This document shows, one piece after another, positions 6,349 through 13,895 of a stretch of 14,114 nucleotides of DNA. The stretch is taken from positions 1 to 14,114 of the forward strand of contig JAVBLK010000054.1 of assembly GCA_031553565.1 (NCBI GenBank), in the 5' to 3' direction. The translations under genes and the position numbers were made by a program. Source of the DNA: JAVBLK01 sp031553565. GTDB taxonomy: Bacteria; Bacillota; Clostridia; Christensenellales; DUVY01. The notes below the pieces were generated by a model. The model saw nothing but the letters and a program-made list of their open reading frames with translations, was not told where the DNA came from and did not search any database. Numbering within the stretch: position 1 is the stretch's first letter; the number at the start of each line of letters is the position of its first letter.

Positions 6349-8742
6349 TCAACTCCGCTCCTTTCCGTTTGAAACCCATTTTTGCAGGGTTTTGTACAGC
6401 AGCTCCGGCTCGATAGGCTTGGTTATATGGTCGTTCATGCCGGCGGCAATGCTTTTCTCCCTGTCGCCCGACATGGCGTGCGCGGTCATTGCGATGATCG
6501 GGATGTCTTTATAGCACGCCTCCTGCCTGATCAGTTTGGCGGCGGTGATCCCGTCCATAACGGGCATTTGGATATCCATCAGGATAAGCTGATAATCACC
6601 GGCGCGCAGCATATCGACAGCTTCCCTGCCGTTATTTGCGATGTCGACGCGGTAGCCCTGCATCGTGAGAAGCTCCTTTGCTATGATCTGGTTTATCTCG
6701 TTGTCCTCGGCAAGCAGCAGCGGCTTCAACCCGCTTACTTCCGCCGCGCCGCGGTCATCGCGGTCTTTTTTTCCTGCCGGCGCGGCCTCATTCCCGCCAG
6801 CCGTTTCAAAACGCGCGGTAAAGCTGAACTCCGTGCCTTTCCCCGGCGCGCTTTCGCAAGTGATCTCACCGCCCATCATATTGACCAGCTTCTTGCTGAT
6901 CGCAAGGCCCAAGCCTGTGCCGCCGTATTTGCGGGTGGTAGAGGTATCCGCCTGCGTGAACGGCGTAAAAAGCCTTCTCGCCTGTTCAGTATTGATCCCG
7001 ATCCCCGTGTCCTTGACCGAAAACTTATAGATAGCTGCGCCGTTGCCGCTATCCTCCTCGGCCGCGGTCAGGGTGACGCTGCCTTTTTCGGTAAATTTGA
7101 CGGCGTTGCCGATAAGATTTATCAGCACCTGCGCAAGCCTGAGCGGGTCGCCTTTAAGTATCTGACCGCTGTTTTCGGGCGCGATTATATCAAAAGACAG
7201 TTTTTTCGCCGAAATCGCGCCGCTGAATGTGTCGCGCATTTGCGTCAGCACATTGTCTAAGGTAAACTCTACGTTTTCCATTTCCAGCTTGCCGGCGTCG
7301 ATCTTGGAAAAATCCAGGATATCGTTGATTATGCGTAAGAGCGACTTTGCCGACTGCTCTATTTTATTCAGGTAGTCCGCCTGCTTTGCCGAAAAACCGC
7401 CCGCCTCCGCCTGCAGAATGTGCAGCATCCCCAACACCGCGTTCATGGGCGTCCTTATCTCGTGGCTCATATTTGCCAAAAACTCGCTCTTGGACCGCGC
7501 GCTCTCCTCCGCCGCGTCACGCGCCAGCCTTAAGTCCGCCTCGACCTGTTTTATCTCGGCCATCATCTTTTTATACTCGCGCATATCGCGGGTATAGCCG
7601 GCGACAATGTACTTGTCGCCGCGCTTGACTCTGACAAGCGTTATTTCGGAAGGCACCTCCTCGCCGTTCAGCTTTTGGTGCATCCAGTCGAACACTGCCC
7701 TGCCGGTCTTAAATGCCTTAGTGATATTTTCAATGGCCATTTCGGCGGTCGGCCTGCCGCAGGGCTGGATGGGCGGCGAAAGCTCGAAAAACCTGTCCAG
7801 GTATTCCTTTTTGTCTTTCAGTTCGAACAGCTTGACCGCCTCCTCGTTGCAGTCAATATTGTTGAAGTTCTCGTCCCACAGGTTGCAGCAAAGCGGCGTT
7901 GCGTCCAGCATGATCCTGGCGCGCTCGTTGGCCTCGTCCGCCGCAGCCATCATTTTCTTATACTCGCGCAGGTCGCGGGTATAGCCTACGACGATATCAC
8001 TGTCTCCGCGCCGCACCCTGACAAGCGTTATTTCGGCAGGGACCGGCTCGCCGTTAAGCTTCTGGTGCATCCACTCGAATGTGACACGGCCGGTTTTAAA
8101 CGCCTGCGTAATATATTTTTCAGCCTTTACGGATGAAGACTGGCCGTCCGGCTGAAATTCGGGTGACAGCTTATCGAAATTATCGAGGTACTCCTGCTTG
8201 CTCTTTAAATCAAAAAGCTTGGCCGCCTCCTCGTTGCAGTCGATATTGTTCATGTTTTCGTCCCAGAAATTACTGCACAGCGGCGTGGCGTCCAGCATGA
8301 TCTTGGCGCGCTCGTTGGCCTCGTAGTCTGCAAACGAGCGGAAGGCAAGGCTGTCGTGGATATCCTGGCTGGAGCCGAGGATGTGCGCCGTGCCGGGCAG
8401 CTCGCCCGCAAAGCATTTGCCGTAGCTCCTGATCCAGCGCCATTCGTTTTTAGCCGGGGCGAACACGCGGTATTCGATGACCCTTGTTTGGCCCGGAGAT
8501 GAAAGAAGGCTCTGCATCTCGGCCGTTATCCGCTGCCTGTCGTCCTTATGACAGGCTTCCATGAGCTCGAAAAAATCCATAGTATGGCTTGTCTTATAGC
8601 CGAATATTTCCGCCACGGACGCGTCGAGTCTGATAGAATAGCCGCCGTCGCCGCAAACGATCTCCCAAATGCCCATTCCCGCGCAATCGAACATTGTTTC
8701 AACCGCTTCCGCGCGCGAATGCAAAAATTTTTCCTTCCGCAT
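6349..8742 (-). CDS. Cytosolic hybrid sensor histidine kinase with three PAS domains
   Basis: A 797-residue signalling protein with no transmembrane segment, so it senses an internal cue. Domains in order: a PAS_3-like domain (about 16-130); two near-copies of one PAS domain (about 141-269 and 270-397); a short coiled coil (398-418); the HisKA dimerisation domain with phosphoacceptor H427 (SHEIRTPMN); the ATPase domain with N546 in the N box, DTGIGI at 578-583 and GGTGLGL at 607-613; and a receiver domain (about 673-790) with D680, phosphoacceptor D723, T753 and K775. All catalytic residues are present. There is no HPt or DNA-binding domain, and no partner regulator in the window, so the output must lie elsewhere. 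It heads the run leading to cyclophilin, methyltransferase, PAP2 and DUF1801 genes. GAGG lies 5 bases before the ATG. Confidence 0.96.
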   Translation of the reverse strand: MRKEKFLHSRAEAVETMFDCAGMGIWEIVCGDGGYSIRLDASVAEIFGYKTSHTMDFFELMEACHKDDRQRITAEMQSLLSSPGQTRVIEYRVFAPAKNEWRWIRSYGKCFAGELPGTAHILGSSQDIHDSLAFRSFADYEANERAKIMLDATPLCSNFWDENMNNIDCNEEAAKLFDLKSKQEYLDNFDKLSPEFQPDGQSSSVKAEKYITQAFKTGRVTFEWMHQKLNGEPVPAEITLVRVRRGDSDIVVGYTRDLREYKKMMAAADEANERARIMLDATPLCCNLWDENFNNIDCNEEAVKLFELKDKKEYLDRFFELSPPIQPCGRPTAEMAIENITKAFKTGRAVFDWMHQKLNGEEVPSEITLVRVKRGDKYIVAGYTRDMREYKKMMAEIKQVEADLRLARDAAEESARSKSEFLANMSHEIRTPMNAVLGMLHILQAEAGGFSAKQADYLNKIEQSAKSLLRIINDILDFSKIDAGKLEMENVEFTLDNVLTQMRDTFSGAISAKKLSFDIIAPENSGQILKGDPLRLAQVLINLIGNAVKFTEKGSVTLTAAEEDSGNGAAIYKFSVKDTGIGINTEQARRLFTPFTQADTSTTRKYGGTGLGLAISKKLVNMMGGEITCESAPGKGTEFSFTARFETAGGNEAAPAGKKDRDDRGAAEVSGLKPLLLAEDNEINQIIAKELLTMQGYRVDIANNGREAVDMLRAGDYQLILMDIQMPVMDGITAAKLIRQEACYKDIPIIAMTAHAMSGDREKSIAAGMNDHITKPIEPELLYKTLQKWVSNGKERS
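7552..8322 (-). repeat. In-frame tandem duplication of a PAS domain within the kinase gene
   Basis: Two copies of a 129-codon unit lie head to tail (7936-8322 and 7552-7935). Both open with EANERA(K/R)IMLDATPLC and end with REYKKMMA. A hand count gives roughly 70% identical residues with no gap, and several stretches of the DNA are also nearly identical, so the duplication is fairly young or kept alike. Confidence 0.9.
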
Positions 8743-8751
8743 TTTTTCCTC

Positions 8752-8772
8752 ACCGGCAGATCAATCGCCGGT
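8752..8772 (-). other. Hairpin next to the kinase ribosome binding site
   Basis: ACCGGC (8772-8767) and GCCGGT (8757-8752) form a 6-bp stem with a 9-base loop on the minus strand, ending right at the GAGG ribosome binding site of the kinase gene. No T tract follows, so it is not a terminator; it might influence translation. A clear promoter was not found; TAAAAT near 8795 is a weak -10 candidate. Confidence 0.4.
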
Positions 8773-8857
8773 TCTTTTGTTACTGCTGATATTTTAACAT
8801 ATTTTGTGCATAAACAGGTAATTTAATAATAACAAAAGTAAGAACAATTCAATCCCG

Positions 8858-9054
8858 AGTGGCTTCGCCACATTTGTAAGGTTATGGCTTTTAAATATTT
8901 ATACCGCGGTCTTCACCAGAGCAAAACAACAGTGGCTTCACCACATTTGTAAGGCTGTGGCTTTCAAACATTTATACCGCGGTCTTCACCAGAGCAAAAC
9001 TACAGTGGCTTCGCCACATTTGTAAGGTTATGGCTTTCAAACATTTATACCGCG
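8858..9054. repeat. Tandem repeat, 73-bp unit, 2.7 copies
   Basis: Unit 1 is 8858-8930, unit 2 is 8931-9003, and a truncated unit 3 of 51 bp is 9004-9054. Units 1 and 2 differ at six positions; units 2 and 3 differ at three over their shared length. Each unit begins with a small hairpin (GTGGCTTCGCCAC in units 1 and 3; shorter in unit 2), and the two full units contain the palindrome ACCGCGGT, interrupted in unit 3. The first and second parts of each unit also resemble each other weakly (GGCTT...ACATTT). No reading frame runs through it convincingly. It fills most of the 350-bp space between tRNA-Lys and the kinase gene. Confidence 0.92.
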
Positions 9055-9065
9055 ATTTCCCGGAA

Positions 9066-9095
9066 ATTAAAAAACCCTGTAAAAAACAGGGTTTT
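9066..9095 (-). terminator. Terminator of tRNA-Lys
   Basis: A perfect 10-bp stem (9071-9080 with 9086-9095) has a 5-base A-rich loop on the + strand. On the minus strand it is followed by a T run and begins inside the CCA end of the tRNA gene, so it is an intrinsic terminator placed directly after the tRNA. Confidence 0.88.
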
Positions 9096-9170
9096 GGTGG
9101 GTCTTCGGGGGATCGAACCCCGGACACCCTGATTAAGAGTCAGGTGCTCTGCCAGCTGAGCTAAAGACCC
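9095..9170 (-). tRNA. tRNA-Lys (anticodon CUU), CCA encoded
   Basis: The minus strand folds as a complete cloverleaf. The 7-bp acceptor stem pairs GGGTCTT with AAGACCC. The D arm is GCTC/GAGC, and the anticodon arm CCTGA-CTCTTAA-TCAGG carries CTT at 9137-9135. The T arm is CGGGG-TTCGATC-CCCCG. The mature body is 9098-9170 (73 nt) and the terminal CCA is encoded at 9097-9095. Anticodon CUU reads AAG lysine codons. A strong promoter lies 12 nt upstream and an intrinsic terminator follows at once, so it is a single-gene unit. Confidence 0.97.
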
Positions 9171-9188
9171 GTTTTTAAACGTGAGGAA

Positions 9189-9217
9189 ATTATAGCACAG
9201 CGCACTTTAATTGACAA
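9189..9217 (-). promoter_or_regulatory. tRNA-Lys promoter
   Basis: On the minus strand TTGTCA (9217-9212), a 17-bp spacer and TATAAT (9194-9189) form a near-consensus sigma-A promoter; a TG one base before the -10 makes it an extended -10 as well. Transcription would start near 9182, about 12 nt ahead of the tRNA. Confidence 0.85.
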
Positions 9218-9273
9218 GCATTTGACGTGGTTTTTCAGGGATTTGCAGTAAAAATATCCTTAAAGTTTCCTGA

Positions 9274-9346
9274 CGGCGCGTTTCCTGCGTTAAGATGCAG
9301 CAAAACGCCGAAACAGGCTGTCCCTGCATTTTCGGGACAGCCTGTT
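9274..9346 (-). terminator. Tandem hairpins downstream of pnp
   Basis: Two hairpins lie side by side. The first met by a transcript leaving pnp is a perfect 13-bp stem (9334-9346 with 9312-9324, 9-base loop). The second is an imperfect stem between about 9274-9288 and 9297-9310. Only short T runs follow the first on the minus strand, so termination strength is uncertain; the pair could also protect the 3' end of the message. The rest of the 9171-9427 gap holds the tRNA promoter and nothing else that I can recognise. Confidence 0.6.
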
Positions 9347-9427
9347 CTTGATTGTCTTTTTACTATGGGATATTATTGTCCCCGGCGTTTTTTAGGCTCA
9401 TGCCGCTTTTAGCCGCCGGCGGGACGG

Positions 9428-11512
9428 TTACAGCTTTTCTACCAGCCTTAAGTCTACCCTGTCGCGCTCGTCAATTTTTATGACCTCTACCACGACCTTG
9501 TCGCCGACATTGATTATATCAGTGACCTTATCGACGCGCTTGTCAGACAGCTTCGAGATGTGGACCATTCCGTCGCAGCCGGGCGCATATTCGACGAACG
9601 CGCCGAAGTCCAGCACCTTTACAACCACGCCGTTGTATTTTGCGCCGCGGATGGGGCCGGTCACAATGATGTTGACCATTGCCTTGGCTTTCTCGGCCTG
9701 TTCCAGATCCTGCGTTGCCACGAACACCCTGCCGTCCTCGGTTATGTCCATTTTGACGCCCGTCATCTCGATGATCTTATTGATTACTTTGCCCTGCTTG
9801 CCGATAACGTCGCCGATCTTGTCGGGGTCGATATCGAAGGATATGATCTTGGGCGCCCATTTGCTGAGTTCGGGGCGCGGCTGCGGCAGCGTTTCCAGCA
9901 TTTTGCCCAGGATATGCAGTCTGCCAACCCTGGCCTGCTCTAACGCGGTCTTTAATATCTTTTCGTCTATGCCTTTGATCTTTATATCCATTTGGATGGC
10001 GGTTATGCCGTCCTTGGTGCCCGCGACCTTAAAGTCCATATCGCCCAAAAAGTCCTCCAGCCCCTGTATGTCGGAGAGAATCGCTACCTTGGCCGCGTCT
10101 TCGTTCTTGATAAGCCCCATCGCAATGCCGGCGACCGGCGCCTTGATCGGAACGCCCGCGTCCATAAGCGCCAATGTGCTGCCGCAGACGCTGGCCTGGC
10201 TGGTCGAGCCGTTAGAGCTTAAAATCTCGCTGACAGTCCTTATCGCATAGGGGAACTCCGCCTCGGACGGGATAACGGGCTCCAGCGCCCTCTCGGCAAG
10301 CGCGCCGTGGCCGATCTCTCTGCGGCCGGGGCTGCGCAAGGGCTTAGCCTCGCCCGTGCTGTAGGGCGGGAAATTATAGTGGTGCATATAACGCTTGAAC
10401 ATATCGTCGTCAAGACCCTCCAGCTTCTGCACCTCGCTGATAGTGCCTAACGTCGCGGTCGTCATTGCCTGCGACTGGCCGCGCGTAAAGACCGCGCTGC
10501 CGTGGACTCTGGGCAGAATAGTCGTCTCGCACCAGATGTCGCGGATGTCGGTAAGCTTCCTGCCGTCCGGGCGCACGCCCTTATCCAAAATCTTTGCGCG
10601 GACCTTTTCCTTGGTCATGTTGTATATGACGTCGCCGATCTCGCGCTTCTTGCCCTCGAAAATTTCGGCAAAATGCGCTTGGACATCCTCATTCAACGCG
10701 TCCTCGCTGGCCTGGCGCTGCTGGCGGTCAAACGTGTCCAAAGCCTTATCCAGCTTCTTGTCCGCATATTCGCGCACGGCCTTTTCGATCTCGCCGGGAA
10801 CGGTGTAATACTGTATCTCTTTCTTAGGCTTCCCGACTGCCTTTATGATTGTATGCTGGAACTTGACCTGCTTTTTGATCTCCTCGTGCGCAAACAGTAT
10901 GCCTTTCAGCATCTCGTCCTCTGAAACCATATTCGCGCCCGCCTCGACCATCATTATCGCCTCGTCGGTACCGCTGACGACAAGGTGCATACGGCTCTTT
11001 GCGCGCTGCTCGTTATCGGGGTTGATGACGAACTTGCCGTCGACAAGGCCGACCACTGCCGAGCCCGTCGGGCCGTAAAACGGAATATCCGAAATAGACG
11101 TCGCGATCGAGCTGCCGATCATTGCAAATACTTCGGGCGGGATGTTGGTGTCGACGGAGAGCGCGGTCGCCACGATCGCCACGTCGTTAAAGAACCCCTT
11201 GGGGAAAAGCGGGCGGATAGGCCTGTCGATAAGGCGGCTGGTCAAAATAGCCTTGTCTGACGCCCTGCCCTCGCGCTTTTTGAAGCCGCCGGGGATCTTG
11301 CCCACTGCGTACATCTTTTCCTCGAAATCTACCCCTAACGGGAAATAGTCCAGGCCGTCGCGCGGCGCGGGCGCCATCGTTACGTTTACCTGCACTACTG
11401 TGTCGCCGCAGCGGATAAGGCAGCTGCCGTTTGCTAATTCGGCGTACTTGCCCACCTCGACGGTAACCTTGCGTCCGCCGATCTGGGTCTCAAAAATCTT
11501 TGCTTCTTTCAT
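9428..11512 (-). CDS. pnp: Polyribonucleotide nucleotidyltransferase (PNPase)
   Basis: PNPase degrades RNA from the 3' end using phosphate, releasing nucleoside diphosphates, and takes part in mRNA turnover. The 694 residues fit the Firmicutes form. It has the first RNase PH-like domain (from the N terminus, with FPLGVDFEEKMYAVGKIPGGFKKREGR conserved), a helical linker, and the second, catalytic RNase PH domain with SDIQGLEDFLGDMDFKVAGT containing the active-site aspartates. A KH domain follows at about 555-612 with the GKQG loop at 571-574, then an S1 domain at about 623-690 (VLDFGAFVEY, DGMVHISKLS). All domains are intact. An extended -10 promoter lies 40 bases upstream, so it need not be co-transcribed with rpsO. 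Tandem hairpins follow its stop. Confidence 0.98.
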   Translation of the reverse strand: MKEAKIFETQIGGRKVTVEVGKYAELANGSCLIRCGDTVVQVNVTMAPAPRDGLDYFPLGVDFEEKMYAVGKIPGGFKKREGRASDKAILTSRLIDRPIRPLFPKGFFNDVAIVATALSVDTNIPPEVFAMIGSSIATSISDIPFYGPTGSAVVGLVDGKFVINPDNEQRAKSRMHLVVSGTDEAIMMVEAGANMVSEDEMLKGILFAHEEIKKQVKFQHTIIKAVGKPKKEIQYYTVPGEIEKAVREYADKKLDKALDTFDRQQRQASEDALNEDVQAHFAEIFEGKKREIGDVIYNMTKEKVRAKILDKGVRPDGRKLTDIRDIWCETTILPRVHGSAVFTRGQSQAMTTATLGTISEVQKLEGLDDDMFKRYMHHYNFPPYSTGEAKPLRSPGRREIGHGALAERALEPVIPSEAEFPYAIRTVSEILSSNGSTSQASVCGSTLALMDAGVPIKAPVAGIAMGLIKNEDAAKVAILSDIQGLEDFLGDMDFKVAGTKDGITAIQMDIKIKGIDEKILKTALEQARVGRLHILGKMLETLPQPRPELSKWAPKIISFDIDPDKIGDVIGKQGKVINKIIEMTGVKMDITEDGRVFVATQDLEQAEKAKAMVNIIVTGPIRGAKYNGVVVKVLDFGAFVEYAPGCDGMVHISKLSDKRVDKVTDIINVGDKVVVEVIKIDERDRVDLRLVEKL

Positions 11513-11551
11513 GTCTCTTGTTTTCTTCCTTTTTCATTTTATAACTTTTCT

Positions 11552-11560
11552 ATTATACCA
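11552..11560 (-). promoter_or_regulatory. pnp promoter (extended -10)
   Basis: On the minus strand TGGTATAAT (11560-11552) is a consensus extended -10. No good -35 is present, which extended -10 promoters tolerate. The start would be near 11545, giving a leader of about 33 nt with AAGGAAG ahead of the ATG. Confidence 0.65.
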
Positions 11561-11725
11561 CTAATTACTATTTTTTAAAAATGAAAAGCAAGTCTTTTAA
11601 CAGATTGTTGCCGCTTTGTCATTTTTGAAAGGCGGGCAATTTATGCCGCTTTATACCAAATAGATGAAGGTAAGCTGATTTTAAAGATAGTTTACTATAT
11701 AATGCGAAAGCCGGACAATACAAAA

Positions 11726-11749
11726 GCCGGCTGTTTTTATGCAGCCGGC
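11726..11749 (-). terminator. Terminator after the SHOCT membrane protein gene
   Basis: An 8-bp GC-rich stem (11726-11733 with 11742-11749) encloses an 8-base loop; on the minus strand TTTTG follows. It ends transcription 30 nt past the stop at 11779, separating this gene from pnp. Confidence 0.75.
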
Positions 11750-11778
11750 CTATGTTTTATGGAGATGCTTTTTTTCGT

Positions 11779-13317
11779 TTATCTCTTGGACAATATGATC
11801 TGTCTTTTTTCCTCGAATTCGGCTTCGGTTATTATGCCGTCGGTCTTAAGCTCGTACAGCTTTTGGATGTTGCGGGCGGCATCGTCGCCCGATGAGGAGC
11901 TTTGCGTTATCGGCATAGCGACTGTAAAGCCTTGATTTTGTCCATTTGTTACATATGCGGCAACCGTGTCCCCGGCGCTTTCGGCGGGGATGCAGCCCAT
12001 ATACATAAACATATATGCGGCGGCGGGCATAAGCGTCGGCAGGCAGATCATAATAAACATCATGTAGCCGGTAACGGCGTCCATGCTGCCGGCGCCCGAC
12101 TTGAATAAAAAGACAAAGAAGACGACCATAAGTATTGTAAGACATACCGGAAAGACAAAAAACAGCTTTCTAGGGCTATTGATTTTCCCGGAGAGGCCTA
12201 AGCCGAGGAATAGCAGCGATATCAGCAGTATGAAACTGGGCGTGAGGGTTACTATGAGCAATGTAAGACTGTCGCCGGTGAAATCCGCCGCGCTTAAATA
12301 AAATGCGATTACATTGTTCAAAAATATGATCAGGAAAAAGACGGCGCAGCCCGATACTGCCCACATAAGCGCCTTCCTGTTATTACATTTCAACGTGAGA
12401 ACGCCCAGCGCGATATATGCGCAGGCTGCCAGTATTACAGTAAACGTGCTGTTACCAAGCAACGCCCTTAGATCCAAAATGCTGCCGAAAGAGCCGCCCA
12501 AAAATGAAACAAGGATCATCAAAAACATCTGCATCATCGCCGCGCCGAAAAACAGTGACGCAGCCGTTATTTTATAGCCTTTCAAACTGCCCTGCGCTTT
12601 TATCGCCGCGGGTACATACGGGGCGTTAAAAGGCGCTGCGTTCTGATCCACTGGCGCATATGACTGATATACTCCGGCAGCCTGAACGCAGGGATAATTG
12701 CCGGAACCGGCAGGATATGCTTCTGGCGCTGACACGGCCGGCTGCTTTTGCCGCGTGATACTTAAAAAGCGCAGCATTGATCCGATATACAGCGATAAAG
12801 ACGCCAGAAAGCTTATATTGTAATCCGTAAATATTTTTGAATATTCTGTGCTGTCAAGAACAGGAATAAGCCCTACCAGATAGAAAAATGTTACCAGCCC
12901 TATTACCGCAGGGAAAATGAAAAACTTGTTCTGCGGCCGTTTGAACGCATTAAAGCAAGTAAGCATAAGGAACAAACTAGAAAGAAGGCAGGCCAGCGAA
13001 AAGCAAAGGTTGAATAAATCGCCGAAAGCGAATTTAGTCCCCTCTTCCCTCGCTCCAAAATGTATGGCAATCCCTATCACCTGCAAAAGAATATACGCGG
13101 CCAGCAGGCCGCCCGTGGCTTTCTTTAAATTTGCGAACGCAAAAACGCCTGTAAGGATAAGCAGTGCGGCATAAGCGAATCCCAAAAACGCAGAAGCGGA
13201 ATTCATTGCGGAACTACCCGCGGCCGGCAAACCCTTTGCCGATATATAAACCTGGAAAACCCCTGCCGCGATCAGCAGGATGCCTGCAGAAATCTTTAGA
13301 CCTTTGTTTTCTTTCAT
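11779..13317 (-). CDS. Membrane protein, two six-helix halves plus C-terminal SHOCT domain
   Basis: A 512-residue membrane protein whose overall function I do not recognise. About twelve hydrophobic segments form two groups of six (roughly 7-187 and 247-440), joined by a Pro/Ala/Tyr-rich linker (190-245). The halves resemble each other: GLKISAGILLIAAG and GYKITAASLFFGAA open them, and NKFFIFPAVIGLVTFFYLVG and RKLFFVFPVCLTILMVVFFV lead into the fifth helices. After a Ser/Gln/Gly-rich spacer, residues 480-512 form a SHOCT domain (IQKLYELKTDGIITEAEFEEKRQ), a short helical module often found at the ends of membrane-associated proteins. The ATG at 13317 was chosen over the preceding TTG because AAGGG lies about 9 bases upstream. 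It sits between rpsO and pnp but is fenced by terminators on both sides. Confidence 0.85.
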   Translation of the reverse strand: MKENKGLKISAGILLIAAGVFQVYISAKGLPAAGSSAMNSASAFLGFAYAALLILTGVFAFANLKKATGGLLAAYILLQVIGIAIHFGAREEGTKFAFGDLFNLCFSLACLLSSLFLMLTCFNAFKRPQNKFFIFPAVIGLVTFFYLVGLIPVLDSTEYSKIFTDYNISFLASLSLYIGSMLRFLSITRQKQPAVSAPEAYPAGSGNYPCVQAAGVYQSYAPVDQNAAPFNAPYVPAAIKAQGSLKGYKITAASLFFGAAMMQMFLMILVSFLGGSFGSILDLRALLGNSTFTVILAACAYIALGVLTLKCNNRKALMWAVSGCAVFFLIIFLNNVIAFYLSAADFTGDSLTLLIVTLTPSFILLISLLFLGLGLSGKINSPRKLFFVFPVCLTILMVVFFVFLFKSGAGSMDAVTGYMMFIMICLPTLMPAAAYMFMYMGCIPAESAGDTVAAYVTNGQNQGFTVAMPITQSSSSGDDAARNIQKLYELKTDGIITEAEFEEKRQIILSKR

Positions 13318-13371
13318 CAATTTTGACCCTTTTTTAAATTTTTATGTTTTTTTAACTGCCGCTGCCCGCCA

Positions 13372-13409
13372 AAAAATGATGGCTGCTTTTTAGAGCAGCC
13401 GTCATTTTT
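13372..13409 (-). terminator. rpsO terminator
   Basis: A 16-bp stem with a single mismatch on the minus strand (13394-13409 with 13372-13387, 6-base loop) ends in a run of T. It lies 18 nt after the rpsO stop, so most rpsO transcripts should end here. Confidence 0.85.
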
Positions 13410-13426
13410 AAGCAAACCGTCGCCGG

Positions 13427-13690
13427 TTACTTTCTTAAGTTCAGTTTTTGCACGATCTCGCGGTAACGCGTAATGTCGGTGTCCTTTAAGTAATTTAAAA
13501 GACTCCTTCTCTGGCCTACCATCTGCAAGAGGCCGCGCCTGCTGTGGTGGTCGTTGTTGTTCTTTTTCAGGTGGTCGGTCAGGTGGTTGATGCGCTCGGT
13601 CAGGAGCGCGATCTGTACCTCCGCGCTGCCGGTGTCGTTTTCACCGCGCGCATACGTTTTGATGATCTCCGTCTTTTTTGCCTTGTCCAT
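13427..13690 (-). CDS. rpsO: 30S ribosomal protein S15
   Basis: S15 binds the 16S rRNA three-way junction early in assembly of the small subunit. The 87 residues match the family, with the conserved blocks TGSAEVQIALLTERI, LTDHLKKNNNDHHSRRGLLQMVGQRR and LLNYLKDTDITRYREIVQKLNLRK. The ATG at 13690 has a strong GGAGG about 9 bases upstream. A promoter at 13896-13923 implies a leader of about 200 nt that is rich in small hairpins, a possible site for autoregulation by S15. A terminator follows immediately, so rpsO seems to be a single-gene unit rather than part of an rpsO-pnp operon. Confidence 0.98.
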   Translation of the reverse strand: MDKAKKTEIIKTYARGENDTGSAEVQIALLTERINHLTDHLKKNNNDHHSRRGLLQMVGQRRSLLNYLKDTDITRYREIVQKLNLRK

Positions 13691-13889
13691 TTTTTTTGTT
13701 CCTCCGTTAAATTTTTTTTATCCGCCGCGGACAAAAGCAAGCGAGGAGACCGCATAACTTCGTCCGGGTGTGCTGCCGCACAGCAGTATGGAGAATGTAA
13801 CCATATAAGCCGCACGGAAAAGCCGCGTTGTTTCGGGCTGCCGCCCGTAAGAAAGAAAACAAGGCTGAAAGCCTTATAATCATTTTGTA
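13691..13889 (-). promoter_or_regulatory. Long structured rpsO leader, candidate S15 control region
   Basis: Between the predicted start of transcription and the rpsO ATG lie about 200 nt with several short hairpins: 13861-13875 (6-bp stem), 13834-13847 (5-bp stem, 4-base loop), 13771-13785 (5-bp stem) and 13721-13731 near the ribosome binding site. S15 represses its own mRNA through unrelated leader structures in several phyla. I cannot match this leader to a known class, so its role is inferred from position and structure. Confidence 0.45.
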
Positions 13890-13895
13890 TTACCT

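Noticed and set aside
6382..7260. 292-residue open frame antisense to the kinase
   Set aside because: It is a codon-bias shadow of the kinase and ATPase domains; no motif and no ribosome binding site.
8858..9054. CRISPR array
   Set aside because: The whole 73-bp unit repeats end to end with no variable spacers, and no cas gene is present.
9095..9170. tRNA-Lys as an integration site
   Set aside because: No integrase and no direct repeat of the tRNA 3' end is present; the neighbouring 73-bp repeat does not resemble the tRNA.
9227..9412. 61-residue open frame on the + strand downstream of pnp
   Set aside because: It spans the hairpin pair after pnp and has no ribosome binding site or protein-like features.
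9480..10250. 256-residue open frame antisense to pnp
   Set aside because: It lies opposite the highly conserved pnp; its Ser/Thr/Leu-rich content reflects the complementary strand.
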